A stretch of 64,000 nucleotides of DNA, from positions 1,054,001 through 1,118,000 of the forward strand of contig JACTVC010000009.1 of assembly GCA_018417955.1 (NCBI GenBank). Reading direction: 5' to 3'. The position numbers and the translations under genes are program-made. Every line of letters starts with the position of its first letter. The stretch's first letter is position 1. The notes below the pieces were generated by a model. It ran no database searches. It was given only the letters and a program-made list of their open reading frames with translations, and was not told the DNA's origin. This document shows, in pieces, positions 35,664 to 46,220 of the stretch. The stretch is from Laccaria trichodermophora. Its lineage: Eukaryota; Basidiomycota; Agaricomycetes; Agaricales; Hydnangiaceae.

Positions 35664-38537
35664 TCAAGAGGCCAACCAGTCGTCCAGGGCTTGACAATCT
35701 TGAAGTTCCGAGCCTGGAAGCCACCTGTCGTGTTCCGTTCCGTAGCCTTGCCAACGCACCAAATATTGATAACCACGTCCTCGGCGGCGTGCATCTAGAA
35801 TTTTGTCAATATAATATTCTTCTTGGCCATCGGAGGTTACGATTGGTTCCGGCTCAGCGAATTTTCGGGAAGGGAACAGTGAGAGATCTGATTCGATAAA
35901 AGGCAGTACTTCTGAGGTGTGGAAAACAGGATGAATGTTTGGGGAGTTGGGTAGATCCAGCGTGATTGTAGAGTGAGCTTCGTCGACGTCAAGAATGGTG
36001 TAAGGGCCGTCGTATCGTGGCATAAACTTTGCTACACGCTTTTCGTCCTTAGCCTTGTATTCATTCTGACGATGCAACACTGAAAGGCGGACTTGCGAAC
36101 CGATTTTGAAGGGGAAGGTAGGTGTACGATGTTTATTGGCTTGAACAGCTTGTGATATTTTTGCCTTCAGCAGGTTGTCTTGAGCTTCCATGACATCTGT
36201 TTCCAACTTCCGGATGACGTGCCATGCATCTACTTCTGCGACAGTCGCAGACGCTTTTGCTGGGAGTAATGGCGGTATCACGCATGGGCTTCGGCCCATG
36301 CGTAATTGGAAAGGCGAGAAACCAGTGGAATCGTTAACCATGTTCATCATGTCAAAACGGACTCGTGGTAGCGCGCGTGCCCAACCTAGCTGGTTTCGTT
36401 CGACATGGTAACGAAGTGCCTGATTAACCGTTTTATTAGTCCGTTCGCTTGCGCCATCGGTTTCCGGATGGTAAGCTGTGGACATTTTTAGTTTGACGCC
36501 GGTTAGTTTATGTAAAGCTTTCCAGAAACGCAACATGAAGAGTTTGTCGCGGTCAGAGACAATGTCATTAGGTAGACCATTTTCGCAGTACCATTTATCG
36601 AAGAATATACCAGCAAGGATTTCAGCAGTTATATCTGTCCGTGTAGCGATCAGTTGGATATCGCTACCAAGTCTGTCGGTAAATGTTACGATGCAGTTCA
36701 TACCGTCATCTTCGGGTAATGGGCCTATGAAATCAATGGCGACAGAGTCACCCCGTTGGTCTGGAATGGGCAACAGGTGCAAGGGTCTGTACAGTTTTGT
36801 AGTAGCAGATTTATTGCATTGACATTCTGGGCAGGAGGGAACATAGCCTTGCTCGAGGTCCCTCCTCATATTGGGCCAGTAATATTCATGTCGCAAGGAG
36901 CCATACGTTTTGTCAAAACCGAAGTGACCGAGAACATCGTGTGCAAGTGAAAAAAGTGTTTCACAAAGGTCCTTTGTTCTGGGTATGATAAGACATTCAT
37001 TGATATACCACAGTCCATCGCGATTGCTGATGTTCGGCAGGCTCAGCGCTGCAGATGGTAACGTCTTACACCAGGCGTCGTTTGCGTAACCAGTTTTTAC
37101 AGATTCCAGGAATTGTCTGTCTGCTGTAATTCTCATCGTTGCATTTACAGATGAGAGACGCACCGTGCAGTTAGCTAGTGATTTCACCAAGTCCCATGGT
37201 CCGCAGATACTGCCAGACCAAACACTGGCAATTATGCCATCAGTGTCGTCGTTGGCGCAAAAGGAATATGGATGCTGAGCAGCATTTTCAGCATCTGTCG
37301 TGGATTCCGCTGTTGGTAGGCGGGACAAGGCGTCAGCTACGGTATTGTCTTCTCCCTTGATATAGACGATCTTTGTGTCGAATTGCAATAGGAATTCCAT
37401 CCAATGCGCTTGACGTCGGGAGAGATCTTTCTGCGTGTTAAAATTTTCCAGTGTTTTGTGATCTGTATAGACGAAAAATTCGGAGCCCAGAAGGTCCACT
37501 TGCCATTTTTTTAAGGCTCGAATGATGGCTAGCAGTTCCTTTTCATGGACTGGATAGTTAAGTTCCGCGCCTTTGAAAGTCATAGAGTCAAAGGCTACAG
37601 GACGTGCGGATTCCCATGTTTTTCCAAAAGAGAGTACTCCACCTGAACATTTGTCGCTAGCGTCCGTAGTCACATAGATTTTGTATTCGGGCATTTTTGA
37701 TAAGTCGATGGTGGTCAAACAGTCCCTACCCATCACTATAGCTTTTATTGCGTCAAACGCAACTTGATACTTAGGCGCCCACAACGGAAAAATCTTTTCT
37801 GATTCTTTTGTTGTAAGTTCGGATAATACGCCTGTGTGATCAGCGAGTGTCGGGAGAAAAGCTGCCAGGTAGTGGACCAGTCCTAAGAAACCGCGTGTTT
37901 CTGTTGCTGATTTTGGTATCGGCCAGGAGAGAATGCAATCGACTTTCTTTTTGTCGGCTTCAATTCCATGTGCGCTAATGCGATGCCCGAGGAATTCAAT
38001 TTCCATGCAGAATAGATGCGTTTTTTGAGGGTTGACATACAAACGTGCATCCTGAAGAGCTTGTAGGACAGTGCGCACATTTTTCTCATGTTCATCCAGT
38101 GAGTTTGACCAGATTACGATGTCGTCTAGGTAGATGTGACAAATTTTGCCAATTAGCGGGCGCAGTGCTGCAGTTACGTGTCGCTGGTGAATCACAGGCG
38201 CGTTCTTTAGCCCCATCGGCATAACGAGCCACTCATATAGACCCAGTGGTGTTGTAACAGCAGTGAGATGAATGTGGTCTGGATGCATACGCGTTTGGAA
38301 GAAACTGTTCATCATGTCAATTGTCGCCCAGATTTTTCCTTTGGCACAATCGTTCAAGATGTCGTCAATGCGAGGTAGTGGATGACTGTCCGTGACGGTG
38401 TTTTCATTCAGTTGCCGGTAGTCATTTACCCAATGTGGTAAAACATTTGGATTCGCTTTTGGTATGATAAAGGACGGTGAAGCACAGGGGGAAGACGACG
38501 GACGGATTCTTCCCGCATCCAAATGTTGTTGGATCAA
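35664..38537 (-). CDS. pol: Ty3-B polymerase: RT, RNase H, integrase, chromodomain
   Basis: This is a 957-aa open frame for reverse transcription and integration of the element. The RT is recognised by VNDYRQLNENTV, LPRIDDIL and the catalytic CHIYLDDIVIWS. RNase H begins IYVTTDASDKCSGGVLSFG and has ELNYPVHEKELLAII and FVYTDHKTL. Integrase has the His/Cys zinc region (HDVLGHFGFDKTY...CPECQC) and the acidic triad in SVAIDFIGPL, DIVSDRDKLF and TDGASERTNK. The C-terminus is a chromodomain (YIDKILDARRRGRGYQYLVR, WQGYGTEHDRWLP), which in chromoviruses targets insertion to heterochromatin. The frame overlaps the protease ORF by about 115 bp in another frame, so a frameshift (programmed or mutation) near 38540-38580 is needed. 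No stop inside. Confidence 0.93.
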   Translation of the reverse strand: MIQQHLDAGRIRPSSSPCASPSFIIPKANPNVLPHWVNDYRQLNENTVTDSHPLPRIDDILNDCAKGKIWATIDMMNSFFQTRMHPDHIHLTAVTTPLGLYEWLVMPMGLKNAPVIHQRHVTAALRPLIGKICHIYLDDIVIWSNSLDEHEKNVRTVLQALQDARLYVNPQKTHLFCMEIEFLGHRISAHGIEADKKKVDCILSWPIPKSATETRGFLGLVHYLAAFLPTLADHTGVLSELTTKESEKIFPLWAPKYQVAFDAIKAIVMGRDCLTTIDLSKMPEYKIYVTTDASDKCSGGVLSFGKTWESARPVAFDSMTFKGAELNYPVHEKELLAIIRALKKWQVDLLGSEFFVYTDHKTLENFNTQKDLSRRQAHWMEFLLQFDTKIVYIKGEDNTVADALSRLPTAESTTDAENAAQHPYSFCANDDTDGIIASVWSGSICGPWDLVKSLANCTVRLSSVNATMRITADRQFLESVKTGYANDAWCKTLPSAALSLPNISNRDGLWYINECLIIPRTKDLCETLFSLAHDVLGHFGFDKTYGSLRHEYYWPNMRRDLEQGYVPSCPECQCNKSATTKLYRPLHLLPIPDQRGDSVAIDFIGPLPEDDGMNCIVTFTDRLGSDIQLIATRTDITAEILAGIFFDKWYCENGLPNDIVSDRDKLFMLRFWKALHKLTGVKLKMSTAYHPETDGASERTNKTVNQALRYHVERNQLGWARALPRVRFDMMNMVNDSTGFSPFQLRMGRSPCVIPPLLPAKASATVAEVDAWHVIRKLETDVMEAQDNLLKAKISQAVQANKHRTPTFPFKIGSQVRLSVLHRQNEYKAKDEKRVAKFMPRYDGPYTILDVDEAHSTITLDLPNSPNIHPVFHTSEVLPFIESDLSLFPSRKFAEPEPIVTSDGQEEYYIDKILDARRRGRGYQYLVRWQGYGTEHDRWLPGSELQDCQALDDWLAS

Positions 38538-39489
38538 GATTTGCCAAGCTTCCTTGTACTTCCGCGGGGAGGGATAAGTGTGTTTTAATTGTTTTTTCTG
38601 CTTGTTTAATCTTAATTTCTGCGACGACGTCCCTGGGTAGTTCGTCCACGTGCGGAATGGGCTCGAAGATTGTGTGGTATTCAGCTTTCAATTTCTTTTC
38701 TCGTTGTGCAAGCGCATCTGCCACTGCAAGGACTTCTATCCGCAAACGGACGGCAGCTGCCACGTTAAAATCTTCGATCTTTTCTGGTCTGTTTTTAGGG
38801 TCTTTCAACCGGTCATTACAGACCATCATCAGTTCAGCTAACATTAACTTTTTGTCCACCTTTGTCTCATTCAGTTGTTCATGAAGACATAATTTACGAG
38901 GTGGGGGAGGTACAACATTTGGGGGGTTCAACAGGTCATAAGAAGTCTTTTTGTCTATGCAAGTACGAGACGCGTGATCGATAACGATAGAATTACGGAT
39001 GAGCCAAGGCAGGCCGAGAATGATTGGGGCACAGAGACCCGGGGTAACGAGAGCTTTAACAGTCCGAGAAGTCCACTGCGCATCTAGAGAGGTCATAGAG
39101 AGCTTCACATAATCGTACAGTTTTGTTTTCTTCTTCTTTCCATTGCTGAATGCGACATCGACAATTTCTGGTTTATGTAAACGATGTGATTGGAGGCCGA
39201 GTTCTGATACCAATTCTGGGCGAATGAGAACTAAATGCGCGCCGTTGTCCAGCAGTGCGCATGTTCTCACTGGGAAATCAGACGTCAGACTATGTATTTG
39301 GCAGTCCCAGAACAGATGTTTAGCACGCAATGAATCACTCACGTCGCGATCGGACAGAGCATCATACTCCTCAGAATCGGAGTCGAACGTGCCAGGGGAG
39401 TTAGGGAGGACAGCGGTGGCAGGACTGGTGGCTACCACTTTTATCATAATACCAAGGCATATGCCTAGAGCTAAATATCTATATCTCAA
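38422..39489 (-). CDS. Ty3-B protease region
   Basis: Retropepsin-like domain with CALLDNGAHLVLI, in which the usual D-S/T-G is D-N-G, then GLPWLIRNSIVIDH. It is followed by a linker toward RT. The true upstream border with gag is lost because a 1.6-kb repeat-rich insert separates them, so the ORF's first ~20 residues are probably insert-derived. It ends after running out of frame at about 38580, where the pol frame carries on with SPRKYKEAWQ. Confidence 0.8.
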   Translation of the reverse strand: MRYRYLALGICLGIMIKVVATSPATAVLPNSPGTFDSDSEEYDALSDRDVSDSLRAKHLFWDCQIHSLTSDFPVRTCALLDNGAHLVLIRPELVSELGLQSHRLHKPEIVDVAFSNGKKKKTKLYDYVKLSMTSLDAQWTSRTVKALVTPGLCAPIILGLPWLIRNSIVIDHASRTCIDKKTSYDLLNPPNVVPPPPRKLCLHEQLNETKVDKKLMLAELMMVCNDRLKDPKNRPEKIEDFNVAAAVRLRIEVLAVADALAQREKKLKAEYHTIFEPIPHVDELPRDVVAEIKIKQAEKTIKTHLSLPAEVQGSLANLDPTTFGCGKNPSVVFPLCFTVLYHTKSESKCFTTLGK

Positions 39490-41117
39490 GCATAATTATG
39501 AAAGGCCTTTCATTTGACTTGCCTATGTCTCTCATTCATTTAAATGCTGGGCTTCACTCATAAGTTGTAGGAGAATTACCCTTGTGAATTTCATAAAGGT
39601 GGCTGGCAATTTCATTGCAGATTTTCATACTTATCTCTCAGTATTTCATTCTGAATTTCATATTTATCCCCACTGCTTTCATTGCCACTTTTCATTACTC
39701 AGCTCTCAATATTTCATTCTGAATTTCATTCTGAATTTCATTCTGAATTTCATATTTATTCCCACTGCTTTCATTGCGACTTTTCATTATTCAGCTGACA
39801 GAATTTCATATTTATCCCCACTGCTTTCATTGCGACTTTTCATTACTCAGCTCTCAATATTTCATTCTGAATTTCATACTTATCCCCACTGCTTTCATTG
39901 CGACTTTTCATTACTCAGCTCTCAATATTTCATTCTGAATTTCATACTTATCCCCACTGCTTTCATTTCGACTTTCATTGCGACTTTTCATTATTCAGCT
40001 CTCAGTATTTCATTCTGAATTTCATATTTATTCCCACTGCTTTCATTGCAACTTTTCATTATTCAGCTCTCAACATTTCATTCTGAATTTCATATTTATT
40101 CCCACTGCTTTCATTGCAACTTTTCATTATTCAGCTCTCAGTATTTCATTCTGAATTTCATATTTACCCCCACTGCTTTCATTGTGACTTTTCATTATTC
40201 AGCTCTCAGTATTTCATTCTGAATTTCATATTTATCCCCACTGTTTTCATTGCAACTTTTCATATTTACCCCCAATATTTTCATTGGGATTTTTCAGATG
40301 TATCCCACAAGTCAGGGTCCATGCAATGGGCTTCCATGGAAGTGGTCACATGACCAGTTACCAAAAATGGTCAAAAAACAAAAGTTGTAGCCCTACAGTG
40401 TAGCTTCCCAAATCTGTTTGAATTGTATTCTGAAGTGTTCCCATTGTGGAGATGTGAGGTAAAGGAATGTCAAAAGTGTCGCGTTTTTTTTTGTATTTTG
40501 TGTTTTTCTCTATGAAAACAAAATCAAATAACATGATTTCAGTATATTTAGAAAGCTAAAAGAAAGGGCTACAATTATTGTATCGTGGGAAAAATGACCA
40601 AAAAAGGAAGGTGCATGCCCTACCATAACAGTCAGATATATGACAACAAAAAAGTCAGACTTATACTACACAGTTTACTGATGCACTATAAAAGACTACA
40701 AAAGTTGCACTTAGACTACAAAGTTAGGGTTAGGGCCAAAAGGTTATGTTGACTACAAAGTTTGTAGTGTCCGCTTTTTGAGACTACAAAAGTTTGTAGT
40801 GTGCGCTTTTTCATTAGAAAAGTTTGTAGTGTCCGCTTTTTAAGACTACAAAAGTTTGTAGTGTGCGCTTTTTTATTATAAAAGTTTGTAGTGTCCGCTT
40901 TTTAAGACTACAAAAGTTTGTAGTGTGCGCTTTTTCATTAGAAAAGTTTGTAGTGTCCGCTTTTTCATTAGAAAAGTTTGTAGTGTCCACTTTTTAAGAC
41001 TACAAAAGTTTGTAGTGTGTGCTTTTTCATTCAAAGAGTTTGTAGTGTCTGCCTTTTCATTTAAAAAAGTTTGTAGTTGACATGTAGTTTATGGTGTCTT
41101 TGGCCCTATCTATGTCA
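39450..41117. repeat. Repeat-rich insert between Ty3-B gag and protease
   Basis: About 1.65 kb of non-coding sequence where gag and protease should be joined or close. Part 1 (39625-40300) is a tandem array of roughly 65-80-bp units with TTTCATTCTGAATTTCAT and CCCCACTGCTTTCATTG. Part 2 (40480-40620) matches the GAGTCC-element ends (GAAAGGGCTACAAT...GTGGGAAAA). Part 3 (40740-41090) is an array with AAAAGTTTGTAGTGT(C/G)(C/T)GC. Exact borders are unclear. ATGA at both sides may be a remnant of the target sequence. Confidence 0.65.
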
Positions 41118-42381
41118 TGGGATGAGGTTGAAGGATTGCCAGTGGTGCAGCATTGGTATTTGACATCATGCACAAGTTGTCTTTCACAGTAGGAAAGGCC
41201 ATTTCTTCATCAGAATCGACAGGTTCCATAGTTGCAGCGACAGTTTTAGTGGAAGTCTTGGTAACAGCCTTGGACTTCTTAGCAGCCAAGGCGTCAGCCA
41301 ACGTGAGGGTCTTGTAGCCTTTACCAGTAGGGAAACTGTCGGGGCATGAATGAGAACGGTGGTCTGTGTAGAACCGTCTGCATTTGGTGCAGCCATTGTG
41401 CTCATTCAATAGGGTACGTTCAGTGTCCAGGAGCGACGGAAGACGAACAATGGAAGAAGAACTTGGAGTAGCAGTCAAAGATGCGGTTTTAGATGAGGTG
41501 GTGTTGGCACGACGAGAAGGGCCTCGCAATCCGTCAGTGTTCTGACGTTTGGCCTGGCGCTGCAACGTTTCCTCAATTAAGTCACGTTGACGTTTTGTTT
41601 CGACGGTACGAGCCTCGTCGATGAGGCGAACTGCATTGACCCACGTTTTGAAGTCTTTGTCCTTTCGAGCTTCGCTGTGTTTGACGCGCGCTTTGAGGTC
41701 ATCGTCAAGGTGGGCCTTGAGGTGGTTGCGGAGTGCGACATCGTCAAATGCAGAAGACGTTCCCCTAAGCAAGCAGTTGAGTTTGAGCAGGTGTTGTGCC
41801 CAATTCCAAAACATCATATTGGCGCTAGCGAGGGTTGAGGTGAGAATGTCGTTGCGGACTTGATCTTCCCAGTCCTGATGCAAGTAATTGACCCTCAATT
41901 CCTTCATGAAGTCAACGAAGGGGAGCGCAACGAGACGTGCGCGGTCGGCGGTGATCCAGTCACGGATCCTGATGTCTTTGAGGCCTGGAATGATCATGGC
42001 CACTTGTTTTTCATTGGGGATGGACTTAGCAACGAAGAAATCCTGTGACGCATTTTCGAAATCCAACATAACAGCGGGAGATATATCCCCAGCTGTCAAG
42101 ACGGGTGCCTTTGCGCTAGTGGGTTCAACGGTCGCGACAGTGGTAGGGGTAGACATGATGTTGGTGTGGATATATGCGGGAGATTCGTTATCGGAGGAGT
42201 CTGAGGAGAGATAAAATGAAGAGGGGGGAGAGGTCGGGGAATGTGGACGAGTAGCAGGTGACTGTTGGACAGACGGACGCACGCTTCGGGCGCGAGCACT
42301 AGGTGCAAGACCGTCAAGGATGGGTAGCTGTTTTGAAGCAGCTGTGGTGCGAGTGAAGCGAGGGGCTTCCAGCTTGGTCAA
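41110..42381 (-). CDS. gag: Ty3-B gag
   Basis: A 423-aa capsid protein frame. The N-terminus is Ser/Pro-rich. A capsid-like helical region lies at about residues 90-260 (ILTSTLASANMMFWNWAQHL, LRNHLKAHLDDDLKARVKH), then a basic linker and a zinc-knuckle-like Cys/His motif CTKCRRFYTDHRSHSCPD. The start ATG at 42381 is about 245 bp inside the 5' LTR, a normal leader. The C-terminus runs to the border of the 1.6-kb insert, so the natural end is not certain. Confidence 0.87.
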   Translation of the reverse strand: MTKLEAPRFTRTTAASKQLPILDGLAPSARARSVRPSVQQSPATRPHSPTSPPSSFYLSSDSSDNESPAYIHTNIMSTPTTVATVEPTSAKAPVLTAGDISPAVMLDFENASQDFFVAKSIPNEKQVAMIIPGLKDIRIRDWITADRARLVALPFVDFMKELRVNYLHQDWEDQVRNDILTSTLASANMMFWNWAQHLLKLNCLLRGTSSAFDDVALRNHLKAHLDDDLKARVKHSEARKDKDFKTWVNAVRLIDEARTVETKRQRDLIEETLQRQAKRQNTDGLRGPSRRANTTSSKTASLTATPSSSSIVRLPSLLDTERTLLNEHNGCTKCRRFYTDHRSHSCPDSFPTGKGYKTLTLADALAAKKSKAVTKTSTKTVAATMEPVDSDEEMAFPTVKDNLCMMSNTNAAPLAILQPHPMT

Positions 42382-42624
42382 GGTGACGGTGTGTTAATGG
42401 TGGCGGTGACGGCGGCGGTGGTGGTACAGGTGTTCACCCTCCACTAGGTTAGACGGCGTGGTAAGATAGGTGTGTCCTCCTCAATGGAGACAGCTAGACA
42501 CGTACAGAAGAAGTGAGATCGACGTGTTGTTCGAACTCGCCAGTCAAAAGACGGTGAAAGAGTTGACTATATGCGCATAATACGCGTGTCAGAATTGATA
42601 GTAGCAGGGGAAATTCAAAAAAAG

Positions 42625-42848
42625 TGGAAACCTATCCCTTAGAAAGGGATAGAAAAACACTGACTCAACAGAACCGACAGAATTTAACCGCGTGTATGAT
42701 TCTGGAAGTGATAAGAGCGAGATACAAGAGTGGTGGTAGATGGGAGAAAGAGAGATGCGAAGTATCTAAAGAGACTGCGTATATATATGACCAAATATGC
42801 GGGAAGGCGTTGCCAAACAATATCCGAAAGTGGTAATCCAGGATTACA
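42625..42848 (-). repeat. Ty3-B right (5') LTR
   Basis: 224 bp, TGGAAACC...GGATTACA on the + strand (read TGTAATCC...GGTTTCCA in element orientation). It contains the element promoter by analogy; a TATATATATG run is at about 42778-42789. Confidence 0.93.
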
Positions 42849-43321
42849 TAACACTTGCCTATTAGTTTGAGCTACGATAGAACACCTGCTATAAAGCAAT
42901 AGATGCAGTGGTGGTAGAGATGTAAGAAGGTGAATTGTCACATGACTACTACTAACAAGTATGGAAGGGAGTCATGTGACACAAATGCTAAGTGATGGAA
43001 AGTAAATGATATAGAGGAAGAGTAGGATCCCATATCCCTGCTATAGTAGATATGTAACACACTATCTATGTGTTATATCTGGGGAGCTGTTGATGAATGT
43101 TGTATAGTGAGCCAAAACAATAATGCTGTGATTAGCTAAAATACAGTGAGATCTTGGTCCATGAGAAATCCTGCCAGTATCCATCCAGTTGATGCTTCAG
43201 AATTCCGCTGCACAATCCCCACTCCTTCTCTAGAAATTTCTCAAAAAAGTGATACTGGGAGAGACATGCTGTTGTCTTTCATTTAATGTAACATGGCCAT
43301 ATGCAACACAATGCAACCACT
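42849..43321. other. E4 interior right of Ty3-B
   Basis: Continues the sequence interrupted at 29045 (CTTGCCTATTAGTTTGAGC) and matches 48350-48546 of the solo LTR up to about 43045. No gene. Confidence 0.65.
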
Positions 43322-43333
43322 ACACCAAAAGGT

Positions 43334-44143
43334 AGGGGGCGCGGTGGCTCAGGTGGCACCATCGTTTGTCTGGCTTGGGTCTGCAAGGTCTCAAGTTCGA
43401 TCCCCTGCATGTGGAAAACAACTTAGACACCATGTGCATTCAATGCCCCTGGGAGACGCCGAGACGGGTCAGGTGTATGGGAAGGTGACGTGGTCTGTTG
43501 TATAGACCCTGATGCTGAATATGACGTACCCACGCCCCCCGATCACAATGATATCACAGCCACATTTACTCCTCTTATCTTGGAAAAAGAAGATTTGCCG
43601 AAGAAGCAGACTGGAAGGCTTGGGATGGGCCCTAGTGGCTGACAAATGATGTGCGAAAATCACGGAGTCGAGGCTGGTAAACCAGTCCCCTTGCTGATCA
43701 ACAAACACCAATATGCCGAAGGGTTGGGTTATTCCACACATCTACTGATTAGGCCTGAACAAAAATCTGAGGGGGCATGAGGCCTCTGCTTGAGGAAAGA
43801 ACTAAGGTCAAATGGGGTTAGTCTTACAGGGTTAGGGGGTTTCCCCACAAGAATGCCTGCCGGTGATAGCCACATGATGGTGTGCCATGAGATCTAGGTG
43901 CGGTGATAAGGTAGCTCAGGGAGTAAAAGAAGTGATCGAGTTCCTATGCTTGTAAGAGTTAAGCCATGGGCCCCCCTGAAAGTCCTGATTAGTGTTACAA
44001 ACGGAAAGTCATGAAAGCGGGCATAAACGGTGGGACAGTTACGTAGTTTAGGTAGCTCATACCCACGAAAAGTCCCGGTCTACATACTATCGTCATGTAA
44101 CGTGATCGTTAGATTATCTCTGAATAATCATTGACATACACAC
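43334..44143 (+). mobile_element. tRNA-like SINE with 12-bp target duplication
   Basis: The 810-bp segment is flanked by ACACCAAAAGGT at 43322-43333 and 44144-44155. Its head carries the internal Pol III promoter boxes: A-box TGGCTCAGGTGG near 43345 and B-box GTTCGATCC near 43394, spaced as in tRNA genes. It is G+C-richer than the surrounding E4 sequence. There is no long A tail; it ends TTGACATACACAC. Short ORFs are not coding. The body is long for a SINE and unrelated to other repeats in the window. Confidence 0.82.
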
Positions 44144-44155
44144 ACACCAAAAGGT

Positions 44156-46220
44156 TGGATAAATGAAAGATTACTCCTTCACCTACTGGTGCATGTATAT
44201 GGTAGTATAGACAGCTGTATACCTAATACAGCCTTACACCCTCCCCCACTCTATAACATCAATCAGAACCTTCCAATATGTAGTTATCATGGGAGGTGCC
44301 ATATAGGTGACCCCAGGGGATCCCACCTTGCAACTTGTCACTTACTGCTACAGTTGGTGAGGTTAACCAGCTAGCAATGTAATCTTGCCTCCAGCTTGGT
44401 TTGAACCACCAACTTGCTAACAAACCATACTCAATGCCTTCACAACAAGAGTATTCAGTGACCCTGATGAACTCAAATTACTTGCTAAACTTCTGTGTTA
44501 CAAAACCAGTTTATCAGAGTAGGTCTTATTACATCTGCACTATTATCCCTTCCTGTATCTGTATGTGGATTTCAAAGGTAGCTTTGAATATCTGGAGTAA
44601 TCTCAAATCTCATTAAAATAGACCCACTTCTAGTCTCTAACACTCATTCTTCCTCTCTTTGAACTGACCTGTGACCAAGTCTTCACACCATTGTCATTTC
44701 AGCTTGCTGTATGACTTTCATTGACAGCTCCCACATTCAACACACATATAATTTATTAGACCACACAAATTTGGAATGCTACCAGAATAAAATCAGAAAG
44801 AAATCAGGTGTTGATGATGGGCAGATGTTTGCATGGTCTGTTCACAGTTCCTAATATAGTAGTTACTGAAATTATAGCCAAAAAGTTAGAGAACAAATTC
44901 ACATGCTGGAAATGGTTATTGATTATATAAATGAATTATTTACTTGGTCTGTGCACATTTCTAAATATGGTAATTAGTGAAAATATGGCCAGAAAATTAA
45001 TATCTGACTCTAGCTGATATATTTTCATCTTATAGGCACATGATAAATGCATCATATGGTTGTTCATGTGATATGGTAGTCATGTGACATATCAAAGTAG
45101 TCTGATCATGTGACCAGTCATGTGGTCTGATCATGTGTCAAGTCATATGATGTATCATGTGATACAACCATGTGATATAGTCACATGATCTCTTTTTCCA
45201 GCCAGCAAAGATTTTGGCACTTGTGTAGTATTTACATCAGAATAGTGTGACTGCAAAATAAAGTAAGTATTACATTTCCACATGAAAAATTGTCATAAAA
45301 TCAGAAATGAATGGAGATAGTGCTGACTATTGGTAATAATATTGAGAACTGTCCACATGGTGTGTGCATCTTTCCTAATATGGTAATTAATGGAAATATA
45401 ACCAAAAAAAATTAGAAAAAAAAAGAAATAATAATAATAGAGTGTTGTCAAAGATCTGTGCACATTTATAATAAGGAATTATATGTAGAAAGAAAGAAAA
45501 AATAATGTTGTTACCAATGTTTGAGTACTATTCAGATTATTCATGTGCATTTCCCAATATGGTTATTAATACAAATATAGTTATAAAATTAGAAAGAAAA
45601 AAAAGAATATACTGCTGTGGATATACTTTCAAATAGGGTAATTAACATGTCTGGCCACCAACAAAACAAACAGATGATTGAACTGGAATGGGAAGTCAGC
45701 TGCTCTATCATTTCACAATTAGCTGTAATGTTAGGTGTTATTTTACGGGTCCAGTATGTAATTTCAGACAAGAAAAGATGTGCATTTTTAGATGAAAATT
45801 AGCTATAAAATTGGGTAAGAATAAAGAGAAAAAAAAAAGCATTATTCTTGGGTGCTGTTGCGAGAGTCTTGGGTAAATGTCCAAAGAAGCAAATTTTAAT
45901 GATCTTCATAAATGTATTGCAATGAAAAACAAAAAAAAGGCTTGATATATCTATTATACACCATGAGGAACTGCCTTTGAGAACCATGTTGGAGTTCAAT
46001 GAAAATGGAAATCAAAGTTAGTTTAAGATCATTTCTGTTATACTCATTCCAGAGAATTCTGGTGGCTAATTATTCCAATGTCTATTTAAGAGAGAAATGT
46101 GATGAATACATTACGTCATGTGATACATTTCAACCACATGTTTATGTGTCATATGACTCATCACATTTGCATAAATCCTAGAGCTGTTTCTGTCTAATAC
46201 AATCAATATGGAATGGATTA
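44156..46220. other. E4 right interior, AT-rich, non-coding
   Basis: Contains segments similar to the E3 spacer (44560-44760) and blocks of (A/G)GTCTGTGCACATTTC(C/T)AAATATGG. Also rich in TCATGTGA/TCACATGA motifs (45060-45200). No gene recognised. Confidence 0.55.

Larger units (their letters stand above)
29046..42848 (-). mobile_element. Ty3-B, complete chromovirus-type Ty3/gypsy element with E3 nested in its left LTR
   Basis: LTRs of 224 bp start TGGAAACC and end GGATTACA on the + strand. The right (5') LTR is 42625-42848. The left (3') LTR is 29046-29244 plus 35484-35508 around E3, also 224 bp in sum. The target duplication is TAACA (29041-29045, 42849-42853). The polypurine tract AAAGGCGGGGAGGG (- strand) adjoins the left LTR at 35509-35522. 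Gene order on the - strand is gag, protease, RT-RNase H, integrase, chromodomain. I found no tRNA-like primer site next to the 5' LTR. The two LTRs look identical where compared, so the insertion is recent. Confidence 0.93.

Noticed and set aside
40720..40745. AGTTAGGGTTAGGGCC, two TTAGGG units
   Set aside because: Two units only, inside a transposon repeat block; not a telomere.
43334..43410. A tRNA gene
   Set aside because: A and B boxes are present, but the cloverleaf stems do not close well; the flanking 12-bp duplication shows it is the head of a SINE.
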